This document shows, piece after piece, positions 46,235 through 55,405 of a DNA stretch of 64,000 nucleotides. The position numbers were made by a program, and so were the translations under genes. The stretch spans positions 992,001 through 1,056,000 of the forward strand of contig CAWACX010000001.1 in NCBI GenBank assembly GCA_963780755.1, read 5' to 3'. The notes beneath the pieces are model-generated. The model was not told the DNA's origin. It did not search any database and saw nothing but the letters and a program-made list of their open reading frames with translations. The DNA is from JALYNX01 sp963780755. GTDB lineage: Bacteria; Actinomycetota; Acidimicrobiia; Spongiisociales; ZC4RG35. Within the stretch, counting starts at the first letter, position 1. Each line of letters begins with the position of its first letter.

Positions 46235-46780
46235 CTAGACCGCAGGCGCCTCGTCGGCCACGAGCGGCACCCCATCTGCGGTCGCGGTCACACGCCGCAG
46301 GAGCCGGGCCAACTCGGCGCGCTCCTCGTCATCGAGATCGGCGGTGAATTTTGCCTCGTACTTGTTGAACTCCGGGAACACCCTCTCGATCAGGTCCCGG
46401 CCCTCCGGCTCGAGGTGAACGAGCACCCGGCGTCCGTCCTCGGCGTGGCGCTCCCTCGACACGAGCTCTGACTTCTCGAGGGTTCCCAGCATCCCGCTCA
46501 AGGTCCCCTTGGCCAGGCCACAGTCGTCGGCGAGTTGTGCCGTCTCCCGTTCTCCCCACACCCAGAGGACGAAGAGGATGGTGAACCCGCCCCAGGAGAG
46601 GCTTTCCGGCGCCAGCACCTCGCGCTCCATGCGGTTGCGCACCGCATTGGCCGCCCGGTAGATGTTGGAGACGGCCAGCATCGCCTCGAAATCGAGGGGC
46701 CGGTCGCCGAGCCGGGCCCTGATCTCCCGTTCGGCCTCCAGCACTACTTCCGGATCGTGGTCTCTTAAGGGCCCGGGCAT
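46235..46780 (-). CDS. MarR-family transcriptional regulator
   Basis: A 181-residue winged-helix regulator. The helical leader FEAMLAVSNIYRAANAVRNRME is followed by the DNA-binding part WGGFTILFVLWVWGERETAQLADDCGLAKGTLSGMLGTLEKSELVSRE and the wing HAEDGRRVLVHLEPEG. MarR proteins of this kind (such as HpaR) repress aromatic-degradation genes and release DNA on binding a phenolic ligand. It is divergent from the HpaE-like dehydrogenase across 36 bp and upstream of the dioxygenase, the expected layout for a local regulator. ATG 46780 gives the usual length. Confidence 0.88.
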   Translation of the reverse strand: MPGPLRDHDPEVVLEAEREIRARLGDRPLDFEAMLAVSNIYRAANAVRNRMEREVLAPESLSWGGFTILFVLWVWGERETAQLADDCGLAKGTLSGMLGTLEKSELVSRERHAEDGRRVLVHLEPEGRDLIERVFPEFNKYEAKFTADLDDEERAELARLLRRVTATADGVPLVADEAPAV

Positions 46781-46816
46781 GAGTTCACTGAGGTCCGGAA
46801 GTCTATATTTGCCCTG
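46781..46816. promoter_or_regulatory. Divergent promoter region between MarR gene and aldehyde dehydrogenase
   Basis: Only 36 bp separate two divergent starts. TATATT (46804-46809) ends about seven bases before the TTG start of the dehydrogenase, so that transcript may be leaderless. On the other strand TATAGA (46807-46802) could serve the MarR gene. Overlapping promoters would let one bound repressor control both directions. Confidence 0.4.
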
Positions 46817-48292
46817 TTGACCACTCCCCTGCCCAGCACGCGCGTCGACATCTCGGAGCTTGCGGTCTCCCCCGATCACTACATAGGCGGCAAGCGGGTC
46901 TCCTCGGATTCGACGTTCGAGGTCCGCTCTCCCCTCGACTGGGATTGGAAGCTGGCCGACCTCGCCCGAGGGGATGCGCTCACCGCCGACGCCGCGGTGA
47001 CCGCCGCGGTCGACGCCTTCCCCGGTTGGGCCGGCCGCTCGGTCGAGGAGAGAGGTGAGCTCCTGGTGGGCCTCGCCGATCTGATCGACGACAACATCGA
47101 GGCCATCGCCGGAGTCGAGTGCGTCGACATGGCGATGCTTCTGGAGAGCCTCCGGGCCCGGGGCATCCACCGCGGCGCGGAGAACTTTCGCAATTACGCC
47201 GAACTGGCAGCCGGCTACCAGGGCCGCACCTGGTCTTCGAAGGGGACCGACAACCAGGTGCAGAGGATGCCGGCCGGGCCGGCAGTGATCATCACCCCCT
47301 GGAACGCACCCTGGATCCTCTCCACCTGGAAGCTGGCCCCCGCCCTCGCTGCGGGCAACACCGTGATCCTCAAGCCGGCGGAGTGGGCCCCGCTCTCCGC
47401 CTCGGTCCTCGCCGACCTCGTCGACGAGGCCGGGCTGCCCCCGGGGGTGTTCAATTTGGTCCAGGGGATCGGGGAGGAGGTGGGCGCGGCTCTCGTGTCC
47501 GACCGACGGGTGAGACGCATCTCTTTCACTGGCTCACCCGAGACCGCCCGCCACATCGGGGTGGCGGCTGCGCGCAACATCGTCCCCTTCACCGCGGAGT
47601 TGGGGGGAAAGGGACCGTTTCTCGTCTTCGCCGACTCTGATCTCGAGGCGGCGGCGAGAAAGGCGGCCCTCCAGTACGACGATGCGGGCCAGGTCTGCCT
47701 CGCCGGTACTCGCCTCATCGTGGAGCGATCGGTGTCGGGCGACTTCCTCGAGCTGTTCAACCGTTTCACCGACGAGCACGTGCTCGGGGACAGTCGGAGC
47801 GCGCAGACCACGATCAGCCCGCTGATCCACCCCGATCACCTGGCCCGGGTGGAGGGCTTCGTGGAACGGGCCCGGGGGGCCGGCGACCGGATCGTCCGCG
47901 GCGGGGAGCGCTGGAAGCAGGACGGGCTCTGGTACGAGCCAACCCTCATCGAGCCCAAGTCCAACGACTCCGAGGTGGTGCAGCGAGAGGTGTTCGGGCC
48001 GGTGCTCACCTATCAGACCTTCGAGGTCGAGGAAGAGGCGGTCGATCTCGCCAACTCCACTCGATACGGCCTCTCTGGGATCGTCTACACCGGCTCCGAG
48101 GAGCGGGCACAGCGGGTGGGCGCCGCGGTGCGGGCCGGCACCATCTGGGTGAACACCTTCCTGGTCCGGGACCTGACCGCGCCGTTCGGGGGATGCCGGA
48201 TCTCGGGGATCGGCCGTGAGGGCGGCGACTACGCCCTGGACTTCCACTCCGAGCTGAAGACGATCCAGATCAGAGAGGGCTCGGTGGGCTGA
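46817..48292 (+). CDS. Aldehyde dehydrogenase, HpaE-like (5-carboxymethyl-2-hydroxymuconate semialdehyde dehydrogenase)
   Basis: A 491-residue NAD-dependent aldehyde dehydrogenase. ITPWNAPWILSTWKLAPALAAGN and ILKPAEWAPLSASVL bind cofactor, ELGGKGPFLVFADSD carries the general-base Glu, and GQVCLAGTRLIVERS the catalytic Cys (about residue 293). The ending FGGCRISGIGREGGDYALDFHSE is typical of the HpaE/DhaS group. TTG 46817 appears to be the start, possibly leaderless. It is divergent from the MarR gene. HpaE would oxidise the ring-fission semialdehyde produced by the HpaD-like dioxygenase. Confidence 0.88.
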   Translation: MTTPLPSTRVDISELAVSPDHYIGGKRVSSDSTFEVRSPLDWDWKLADLARGDALTADAAVTAAVDAFPGWAGRSVEERGELLVGLADLIDDNIEAIAGVECVDMAMLLESLRARGIHRGAENFRNYAELAAGYQGRTWSSKGTDNQVQRMPAGPAVIITPWNAPWILSTWKLAPALAAGNTVILKPAEWAPLSASVLADLVDEAGLPPGVFNLVQGIGEEVGAALVSDRRVRRISFTGSPETARHIGVAAARNIVPFTAELGGKGPFLVFADSDLEAAARKAALQYDDAGQVCLAGTRLIVERSVSGDFLELFNRFTDEHVLGDSRSAQTTISPLIHPDHLARVEGFVERARGAGDRIVRGGERWKQDGLWYEPTLIEPKSNDSEVVQREVFGPVLTYQTFEVEEEAVDLANSTRYGLSGIVYTGSEERAQRVGAAVRAGTIWVNTFLVRDLTAPFGGCRISGIGREGGDYALDFHSELKTIQIREGSVG

Positions 48293-48394
48293 AGCCCTCT
48301 TCCCAAGGGTTGTTTGGGCTCTTTGCCTGTGGATAAGAATTCTTCTGAATCGGCTTCGGAGGGATGGAATCTGTCCCTCGGGTTCCGTACGCTA

Positions 48395-48408
48395 CGAACA
48401 TATGTTCG
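48395..48408. promoter_or_regulatory. LexA (SOS) box overlapping the HNH gene start
   Basis: CGAACATATGTTCG is a perfect palindrome and an exact match to the actinobacterial SOS box core CGAAC-N4-GTTCG. The ATG of the DUF222/HNH gene (48402-48404) lies inside it, so LexA bound here would block both transcription and, in a near-leaderless transcript, the start itself. Several M. tuberculosis 13E12-family genes are described as LexA-controlled, which supports the reading. Confidence 0.8.
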
Positions 48409-49643
48409 ATAGTCCTGGTATCCCGAAGGGTCTGGCGGAGATCCCACCTGGTCCCCAGCTGGCGTGCATTTTGGCCTCGATCGACCGGGATTCGCTTTCG
48501 GGCCACGACCTGGTGTCGTTGTTGAAGGCTCAGCGTCGACAAGCGGCTCACTATGAGGCCGGGGCTTACGCCACCATGAACGCGGTGGCGGAGTCGACCT
48601 CAGAGGAGGTCGGTGAGCTCCTACCCGTCGACGTGGTCGACGACCTGGCTTCCTCGGAGATCCGGGCTGCCCTGAACCTGACCCGCCGATCCGCTGAGCA
48701 TCAGTTGGGGTTCGCTCAGCAGCTGGTGACCGAATATCCGGGCGTGTGGACCGCACTTCAGGGGGGTGCGATCGATGTGCCCCGGGCCATGGTGATCGTC
48801 AACCACACCTCCCATCTCGAACCGGATGTCAGGGTCCGGGTAGTGGAGGAGGTAATGGAGAAGGCAGCGGGTCATACCACCGGACAGCTCGCTGCCAGCC
48901 TCCGCAGACTGGCGATCTCGGTGGATCCCGATTCGGCCAAGAAGCGTTATCAGGAGGCCGTCGAGGAGCGCAAACTGACCTCGGAAGCCAATCCTGATGG
49001 CACCGCCAACCTCTACGGGCTTTCCCTCCCCGCCGCTGAGGCCCAAGCCGCGATGCGACGGATCAACCGTCTCGCCCGGTCCGCCCGCCACGGCGACGAC
49101 TCCCGCACCATCGACCAGCTCCGCGCCGACATCTTCTTGGACCTGCTCCACGGGCGAGCCCGCCAACAGGGCGGCGACAAAGGCGTCGTCGACATCACAA
49201 TCGACCTGGGCACCCTCGCCGGGTTGTCCGAGACTCCTGGCGAGCTCAACGGGTACGGACCAGTCATCGCCGATGTCGCCCGCCAGATAGCCCGGGACCA
49301 GGACACCTCGACACACCGGGTCACGGTCACCGACCACGGCGAACCGGTCTGGACCGGTACCACCCGGCGAAGACCCACCACCCACCAGCAACGCCTGGTC
49401 GAGGCCAGCACCCCCTCTTGTGTCTTCCCGGGATGCCGGATGCCCGCAGCCGCATGTGACATCGACCACACCCGAGCCTGGGCAGAAGGCGGACCCACTA
49501 CCACCGACAACCTCTCGCCACTCTGTCGCCACGATCACCGTCTGAAACACGCCGGCTGGAAACTGACACGAATCCGACCCGCCACCTATGAATGGATCAG
49601 CCCCCTCGGCCACACCTACACCATCGGCCCCGACCCGCCGTAG
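48402..49643 (+). CDS. DUF222/HNH endonuclease (13E12 repeat family)
   Basis: A 413-residue protein. The N-terminal helical DUF222 domain has LVSLLKAQRRQAAHYEAGAYATMNAVAE and LNLTRRSAEHQLGFAQQL. The C-terminal HNH domain reads CVFPGCRMPAAACDIDHTRAWAEGG, then TTDNLSPLCRHDHRLKH, with the zinc cysteines and DIDH catalytic core. The family is abundant in actinobacteria, often in multiple copies, and is thought to be a mobile or DNA-damage-linked nuclease; its role is not settled. It sits within a catabolic cluster and under a LexA box, which suggests later insertion. Confidence 0.92.
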   Translation: MFDSPGIPKGLAEIPPGPQLACILASIDRDSLSGHDLVSLLKAQRRQAAHYEAGAYATMNAVAESTSEEVGELLPVDVVDDLASSEIRAALNLTRRSAEHQLGFAQQLVTEYPGVWTALQGGAIDVPRAMVIVNHTSHLEPDVRVRVVEEVMEKAAGHTTGQLAASLRRLAISVDPDSAKKRYQEAVEERKLTSEANPDGTANLYGLSLPAAEAQAAMRRINRLARSARHGDDSRTIDQLRADIFLDLLHGRARQQGGDKGVVDITIDLGTLAGLSETPGELNGYGPVIADVARQIARDQDTSTHRVTVTDHGEPVWTGTTRRRPTTHQQRLVEASTPSCVFPGCRMPAAACDIDHTRAWAEGGPTTTDNLSPLCRHDHRLKHAGWKLTRIRPATYEWISPLGHTYTIGPDPP

Positions 49644-49697
49644 AAAGCAGAAGCGGAGCAGCCCTAAACCTTGCCGACGCGATACGGTCTCCATCCG

Positions 49698-50282
49698 GTG
49701 AGGTCCATTCGATCGATCGCCGCCGCGATGATGCTGTTTTCTCTGACCTGCTCGACAGGTCCGACTCGACACCTCGATGGCGAAGGGCCTGTCGCGTGGG
49801 TGGGTAGTCCCGATGAGTTCGCGGTTGGCATACAAACAAGTGCCTACCCGGAGCGTGATGTCTTTTCGTTCGGTGGGATGATCTTGTGTCGCTCGGGTGA
49901 AGAAGACGCGACGATCACATCGGTCGAGCCCTTGGCGACCATTGGGGACGGGTTCAACTTTCTTGGGGCCATGGTCCGAGACGCACGAGTTCCCTACGGA
50001 GGGGCAGCCTCGACAGTCGGGTTTCCACCCGCAGGCGAAGACGCAAATGCTTATCGGAGAGCAGCTGGAGCGACCATGGACGTTCCGTGTCAGACACCAT
50101 CCGAGGGTTTGGAACTGGTCCTCGGATTCGAGAAGGTCGGCGACCATGGCGGTGGCTGGGAGGGAGTCGATGTTCATTACTCGGCCGGTGACCGCGAGTA
50201 CGTACTCGAGATTCGCAACCTCATGGTTCTCTGCCCTCCTGGGCAGGACTGTGCGGAGTTTGTCGAATCCGTTGGCAGCTGA
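49698..50282 (+). CDS. Small exported protein of unknown function
   Basis: A protein of about 194 residues with a signal-like N-terminus (RSIRSIAAAMMLFSLTCSTG); the Cys after SLT is only a weak lipobox. The mature part has four more cysteines (MILCRSG, MDVPCQTP, LMVLCPPGQDCAEF), suggesting disulphides outside the cell, and many aromatic β-like segments. I do not recognise the family. GTG 49698 is chosen because it directly precedes the signal; TTG 49671 is possible. Its base composition is slightly less GC-rich than its neighbours. Confidence 0.65.
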   Translation: MRSIRSIAAAMMLFSLTCSTGPTRHLDGEGPVAWVGSPDEFAVGIQTSAYPERDVFSFGGMILCRSGEEDATITSVEPLATIGDGFNFLGAMVRDARVPYGGAASTVGFPPAGEDANAYRRAAGATMDVPCQTPSEGLELVLGFEKVGDHGGGWEGVDVHYSAGDREYVLEIRNLMVLCPPGQDCAEFVESVGS

Positions 50283-50325
50283 CTCGCGGGGTAGAGGAAT
50301 CGCAGCGAGACCCGGTCAATTTTCT

Positions 50326-51816
50326 TCAGTGCGCGACGTGGACCAGCCCTCGGCCACACGGCCTACCAGTTGACGCGATGTACTTGGTTTCCAGGTACTC
50401 GTCCATGCCCTCGTGGGAGCCCTCGCGGCCGATACCGGAGTGCTTGACCCCACCGAATGGCGCCGCCGGGTCGGAGACCAAGCCCCGGTTGAGTCCGACC
50501 ATCCCCGACTCGATGGCCTCGGCCACTCGCAGGCCCCGGGCCAGGTCGCCGGTGTAGAGGTATGAGGCCAGCCCGTAGACCGTGTCGTTTGCTAGGGCGA
50601 TCGCCTCGTCGTCGTTGTCGAAGGTGACGATCGGGGCCACCGGCCCGAAGATCTCCTCTTGGAGGATCCCGGCGTCAGCGGACACCCCGCCGAGCACCGT
50701 CGGCGCGTAATAGAAGCCGGTCCGGTCCGGGATCGTCGCCCCCGTGACCACCTTGGCGCCATCGTCGACCGCCGCTTGCACCAGGCTCGATATGTCGTCC
50801 CGCGCCTTCTCGTTGATCATCGGGCCCACCTGATTGCTGCGATCGATGCCGGGCCCGACCTTCAGAGCGCCCATCGCGCCTGCCAGCATCTCGGTGAACC
50901 GCTCGGCGACTGCATCGTGCACCAGGAAGCGATTGGCCGAGGTGCATGCCTCCCCGGCGTTGCGCATCTTGGCCACCATCGCCCCCTCCAGCGCAGCATC
51001 GAGATCGGCATCGTCGAAGACCAGGAATGGCGCATTGCCGCCGAGCTCCATCGAGACCCGGAGCACCTGCTCGGAGGCCACCTTGAGCAAGGTTTGTCCC
51101 ACCTCGGTGGACCCGGTGAAGGAGAGCTTCCGAACCCGGGGATCGCCCAGCACCTTCTCGATCACCCCGGACGAGCCCTTGGCCACGAGCACGTTCACCA
51201 CCCCGGCGGGCAGCCCGGCTTCCTCCATCAGGTGAACCACGGCAAGCGTGGTCAACGGAGTGTCGGAGGCCGGCTTCACGATGGCGGTGCACCCCGCGGC
51301 CAGCGCCGGGCCCAGCTTCCTGGTCGCCATCGCCGCCGGGAAGTTCCACGGGGTGACCATCACCGAGACTCCGACCGGTTGGCGCAAGGTCATGATCCGC
51401 TTGTCACCACCGGGAGCGGTGCGGACCTCACCACCGACCCGGGCCGCCTCCTCCGAGAACCATCTGAAGAACTCGGCGGCATACCGCACTTCGGCCAGGG
51501 CGTCCGGGAAGGCCTTTCCGTTCTCGAGCACGATCAATTCGGCGAGGTCCTCCTCCCGGGCCCGCATCAGGTCGAAAGTGCGTCTCAGGATCTCGCCTCG
51601 CTCCCGGGGAGCGGTGGCCGCCCACGGTTGGGCCGCATCGTGGGCCGCGGCGACTGCCTCTTCGCCGTGCGCCGCCTCGGCGAGGCCGACGTCGACCAGG
51701 ACCTGCTCGGTGGCTGGATCCACCACGGGCATCTCACCCGAACCTTCGACCCACTTGCCACCGATGAAGAGCCCGGTCTTACCGCCGGACTTCAGCTCTT
51801 CGAGAATCGCAGTCAT
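50326..51816 (-). CDS. Aldehyde dehydrogenase, succinate-semialdehyde dehydrogenase-like
   Basis: A 496-residue ALDH. MVTPWNFPAAMATRKLGPALAAG, VKPASDTPLTTLAV, MELGGNAPFLVFDDADLD (general base) and NAGEACTSANRFLVHD (catalytic Cys) are present. The C-terminal FGGVKHSGIGREGSHEGMDEYLETKY is the GabD/SSADH ending. The substrate could be succinate semialdehyde (with the PLP decarboxylase acting on glutamate) or an arylacetaldehyde (with it acting on DOPA or tyrosine). Its ATG overlaps the stop of the acetoacetate-decarboxylase-like gene. Confidence 0.88.
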   Translation of the reverse strand: MTAILEELKSGGKTGLFIGGKWVEGSGEMPVVDPATEQVLVDVGLAEAAHGEEAVAAAHDAAQPWAATAPRERGEILRRTFDLMRAREEDLAELIVLENGKAFPDALAEVRYAAEFFRWFSEEAARVGGEVRTAPGGDKRIMTLRQPVGVSVMVTPWNFPAAMATRKLGPALAAGCTAIVKPASDTPLTTLAVVHLMEEAGLPAGVVNVLVAKGSSGVIEKVLGDPRVRKLSFTGSTEVGQTLLKVASEQVLRVSMELGGNAPFLVFDDADLDAALEGAMVAKMRNAGEACTSANRFLVHDAVAERFTEMLAGAMGALKVGPGIDRSNQVGPMINEKARDDISSLVQAAVDDGAKVVTGATIPDRTGFYYAPTVLGGVSADAGILQEEIFGPVAPIVTFDNDDEAIALANDTVYGLASYLYTGDLARGLRVAEAIESGMVGLNRGLVSDPAAPFGGVKHSGIGREGSHEGMDEYLETKYIASTGRPCGRGLVHVAH

Positions 51817-52623
51817 CCGCCTTCCACCTCCATGGGAACGGTACGCCGGAGGGTCGTCCCCTGTCTCCAGGTGACGCCAACCCGGTGGTAGTAGCCACCG
51901 ATCATCTCGACCGGCTCGAGCCCGGCCAATTCCTCAGTGGGTGAATCGAAAAGCTTCGATGGTCGCGGACCCGGACCAGACGTCGGCGACTTCCCCGTCC
52001 TCGCCCTTCATCGTCACCAACTCGTCGAGGGAGTCGGCGCCGTCGGACTCGATGGCGGGCCACAACCGGTTGTGAAGCATCTGGTGGCCGTTGACGAACC
52101 CCGGGCTCGGAGCCGGCTGCTCCAAGGTGACAACCGCCTCAGCGATCCGTCTCCCGGATGCCGACAGAGTCGCCCCGAAGCGACCCCCCGCCTTCAGGCG
52201 GGGCCCAGCCCGGCCCACGGTCACCGGGCGGGTCATCCAGATGTCGCCCAGCTTCTTGGGATACCCCTGGTGGTAGCCGCGGACCATGGCGAAGTCCTTG
52301 TCGACCCAGATGTAGGGGCATCGGCTCCACGTCGACCCCTCCCACTGGCAGCGGATGACGACGAAGCACTCCTTGTACTGAGCGCGGACCGGATCGAGCA
52401 GCTCCTCGAATTCGTCACTGCAGCTCTGCCAGTCGGCCCAAATCACCGCCACCGCTCCCGGGTCCTCGTCCGCCAATGAGAGGCCTTCGGGCAGGAGGCC
52501 GGCGACACGGTCGGGATCGGCCCGGTACTCGACCGTGAGCATCTCCCCCGAGTAGTGCCAGGGCGGCGAGGGAAGGAGAGAGGCTCTGCCTTCGGGGGTG
52601 CGTGGGAAGAGGAATCCGGGCAT
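51815..52623 (-). CDS. Acetoacetate decarboxylase-family protein, one frameshift
   Basis: A repaired protein of about 269 residues. MPGFLFPRTPEGRASLLPSPPWHYSG leads to YRADPDRVAGLLPEGLSL, a stretch of the acetoacetate decarboxylase β-cone. YHQGYPKKLGDIWMTRP holds the candidate catalytic lysines, and LEQPAPSPGFVNGHQMLHNRL is typical. The frame stops early at 51934, but a one-base shift near 51940 continues PTEELAGLEPVEMIGGYYHRVGV to a stop that overlaps the next gene's ATG, so the longer form is preferred. Many family members are not true acetoacetate decarboxylases but act on other keto acids or aldols. It is coupled to the aldehyde dehydrogenase. Confidence 0.82.
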
Positions 52624-52692
52624 CGTGGGCGCCAATCATCGTAGGCCTGTGGGTGCCGACTACCCGCCGCCGGCGGGCTACCTTGACCCTCC

Positions 52693-54072
52693 ATGTCGTC
52701 ACGCCTCGAGCCCGATCAGGCCGAACGCGCCCTACTCGCCAACCAGATCCTGGCCTTCCTCGATGACTGGATGGAGAAGGCCGCAACGATGCCCGGTTCG
52801 GGCACCGACCTCAGCGCTGAAGAGATCGCCAGCCTGATGGTTCCCCCAACAGAACAGGGGCGCTCACTGGATTCGATCCTTGCCGACGTGGAGCTGGCCG
52901 GGAAGGCGGGGCACATCCACCTCTCCGGGGGGCACCTCTCGTATATCCCCAACAGCGGGATGTACACGGCCGCCCTCGCCGAGTTTCTGGCTGCAGGCCT
53001 CAACCGCTACACGGGGGTGGCCAGCGCCGCACCCGGGATGACCGCCATCGAGCACGCCACGGTCGATTGGATGACGTCGCTGTTCGACCTGGGGCCATCG
53101 GCTTCGGGATTGCTGCTCTCTGGTGGCTCGATGGCGAACTTCACCGCCATCGTGGCGGCGAGAACCGCCAAGCTGGGTGACGACCTGGGGAAGGGTGTCC
53201 TCTACGTGAGCGGGCACACCCACCACTCGGTGGCCAAGGCTGCCCGTCTCGCCGGCTTCCGCAACGAGCAGATTCGGGTGGTCCCGGTCGACCAGGACCT
53301 TCGTATGGAGCCCCAGGCACTAGCCGAAATGGTGACGGCAGACCGAGGCGCTGGCTTGCAGCCGTTCCTGGTGGTGGCATCGGCGGGCACGACCGACACC
53401 GGGACCGTCGATCCCTTCGGCCCCCTCGCCGACGAAGTCTCGAAGCATGAGCTCTGGATGCACGTCGACGGCGCCTACGGGGGCTTCTTCCAGCTCACTT
53501 CGAGAGGCTTGCGCACCCTCGCCGGGATCGAGCGCGCCGACTCCATCGCCCTCGACCCGCACAAGGGCCTGTCGATCCCATTCGGGGTCGGAGCGCTCCT
53601 GGTACGGGACGAGGCACACCTGATCGACACCAACCGGGGTCGGGGCGCCTACTTGCTCGACAGCGACCTCCATTTCGGGCAGCGCGACATCGCCTCGCTG
53701 GGACCGGAGCTGAGCCGCCCGTTTCGGGCCCTCCAGGTCTGGCTTCCGCTCCACCTCCATGGGATCGCCCCATTCCGGGAGGCCCTGGACCTGACCCTCG
53801 ATCTCGCCCAGAAGGCTCACGCACGCATTTCGGCGATCGCGGGGGTGCGGGCCCTATGGGCTCCAGATCTCTCCATCGTCGCCTTTGGATTCGACGACGA
53901 CGATCGCGGGCGGGCAGCGATGGAAGCCGTCAACAGCGATCTGCAGGTTCACCTGTCATCCACGGTGGTCGACAGTCGGTTCGTGCTCCGCTTCGCCATC
54001 CTCAACCGGAGGACGACCATGGAGCACATCGACCACGCAATCGACATCATCGAGAAGTCCCTCGCCGGCTAG
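52693..54072 (+). CDS. PLP-dependent group II decarboxylase (aromatic-L-amino-acid/glutamate type)
   Basis: A 459-residue fold-type I decarboxylase. SGGSMANFTAIVAAR, VLYVSGHTHHSVAKAARLAG with the ring-stacking His, VASAGTTDTGTVDPFGPLAD, MHVDGAYGGFF and the PLP lysine in IALDPHKGLSIPFGVGALLV (about residue 290) are all present. This sequence group includes DOPA/tyrosine, tryptophan and glutamate decarboxylases, and the substrate cannot be fixed by eye. With a homoprotocatechuate pathway nearby, an aromatic amino acid is attractive. It stands divergent from the acetoacetate-decarboxylase-like gene. Confidence 0.88.
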   Translation: MSSRLEPDQAERALLANQILAFLDDWMEKAATMPGSGTDLSAEEIASLMVPPTEQGRSLDSILADVELAGKAGHIHLSGGHLSYIPNSGMYTAALAEFLAAGLNRYTGVASAAPGMTAIEHATVDWMTSLFDLGPSASGLLLSGGSMANFTAIVAARTAKLGDDLGKGVLYVSGHTHHSVAKAARLAGFRNEQIRVVPVDQDLRMEPQALAEMVTADRGAGLQPFLVVASAGTTDTGTVDPFGPLADEVSKHELWMHVDGAYGGFFQLTSRGLRTLAGIERADSIALDPHKGLSIPFGVGALLVRDEAHLIDTNRGRGAYLLDSDLHFGQRDIASLGPELSRPFRALQVWLPLHLHGIAPFREALDLTLDLAQKAHARISAIAGVRALWAPDLSIVAFGFDDDDRGRAAMEAVNSDLQVHLSSTVVDSRFVLRFAILNRRTTMEHIDHAIDIIEKSLAG

Positions 54073-54090
54073 ACGCCGCGAAAGCCCTGG

Positions 54091-55371
54091 TCAGGCGCCC
54101 ACTCGCACCGGCAAATGCTTGATGCCGTTGATGAAGTTGGAGCGGAGCCGCACCGGCTCGCCCACGACCACGAAGTCGTCGACTCGCTTCAACAGCTCCT
54201 CGAACACCACCCTCACCTCGAGGCGCGCCAGTGACGCCCCGAGGCAAACGTGGCGGCCGGTGCCGAAGGCGAGGTGATCATTCGGCGTGCGCCGGATGTC
54301 GAAGCGGTAGGGATCGTCGAACACCTCTTCGTCGTAGTTCGCCGAGGAGTACCACATGACCACACGGTCACCCTTGCGTATCTGCTCACCCCCTAGCTCG
54401 GTGTCGTCGGTGGCGGTGCGCCGGAAATGCATCGTCACCGTTGAAGCCCTGAGGATCTCTTCGGTGGCCGACATCGACAGGCCTGCCGGGTCCTGGCGCA
54501 GATCATCCATCTGGTCCGGGTGCTCGGTGAGATAGATCAGCCCGTGGCTGATGGTGTGACGGGTCGTCTCATTCCCGGCCACCATCATCAGGGTGAAGAA
54601 GTTCTTGAACTCGAGGTCGGTGAGTGGCTCTCCGTCGGGCTCGGCGTGGAGCAGTGTGGTGATGATGTCGTCCTCGGGTTGGGCGCGACGCTCCAGCGCC
54701 ATCTCCTCGGCGTACCGAAAGACCTCGATCGCCGCCGGCGATCGGAACGGGAGCAGCCGGTACTCCTCGGTGTCGTCGCGATCGATAACGACCGGGGTGT
54801 ACTCCGGGTCGGCATTGGAGATCATCTGGTCCCCCCATGCCACCAGCTTCGAGGCATCGGACTCGGGCACGCCCAGCAGCCGACAGAGGAGGCGGATCGG
54901 GAGCTCACGGGAGATCTCTGTGACGAAGTCGAACTCGCCGAGCGTCAGGACCCGATCGAGCACCAACCCGGCCAGCGTGCGGAAAGCTTGCTCGTAGGTG
55001 GCCACCACCTTGGGGGTGAACCCGGGTTGGACCAGCCGGCGCAGGCGAGCGTGCTCCGGCGGGTCGAATTCCATCATCGTCCGCCGCGCCTCGAGGGCGT
55101 CGGGGGCCATCTCCTCGATTCGTATCCCCCGCGAGGCGGTGAACCTCCCGAAATCCCTGCTCACGGCTTCGACATCGGCGTGTTTGGTCACCGCCCAAAA
55201 CCCCGAGCCGTCGCTCTCCTCGACCCAGGACACGGGTCGGTCGCGGCGCATCCGCTCGAAGGCGGCGTGGGGGACACACCTCATGTAGGTGTCGTGCGCG
55301 GAGATGTCGGCGTCGACTTCCCCGAGGTCGCGATGAATGGAGTTCACTGGCATGGGCTCTGGGGCCAACAT
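54091..55371 (-). CDS. Cytochrome P450
   Basis: A bacterial class I P450 of about 426 residues. The I-helix is MMVAGNETTRHTISHGL, the K-helix EILRAS with the MHFRRTATDDTELGG strand, and the haem-binding loop is FGTGRHVCLGASLARLE near residue 370. The sequence resembles CYP125/CYP142/CYP126-type actinobacterial enzymes. Redox partners are not in the window. ATG 55371 or 55353 is the likely start; the longer frame would run into the divergent FAH gene 35 bp away. The substrate is unknown; steroid or terpenoid is common for this group. Confidence 0.92.
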   Translation of the reverse strand: MLAPEPMPVNSIHRDLGEVDADISAHDTYMRCVPHAAFERMRRDRPVSWVEESDGSGFWAVTKHADVEAVSRDFGRFTASRGIRIEEMAPDALEARRTMMEFDPPEHARLRRLVQPGFTPKVVATYEQAFRTLAGLVLDRVLTLGEFDFVTEISRELPIRLLCRLLGVPESDASKLVAWGDQMISNADPEYTPVVIDRDDTEEYRLLPFRSPAAIEVFRYAEEMALERRAQPEDDIITTLLHAEPDGEPLTDLEFKNFFTLMMVAGNETTRHTISHGLIYLTEHPDQMDDLRQDPAGLSMSATEEILRASTVTMHFRRTATDDTELGGEQIRKGDRVVMWYSSANYDEEVFDDPYRFDIRRTPNDHLAFGTGRHVCLGASLARLEVRVVFEELLKRVDDFVVVGEPVRLRSNFINGIKHLPVRVGA

Positions 55372-55405
55372 AATCGGGCGGCCGCCCTGGGTACCGTGTG
55401 GCCCC

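Noticed and set aside
48621..50177. Minus-strand frame of 518 codons opposite the HNH gene
   Set aside because: It spans two real plus-strand genes, has no recognisable domain, and its composition is that of an antisense shadow.
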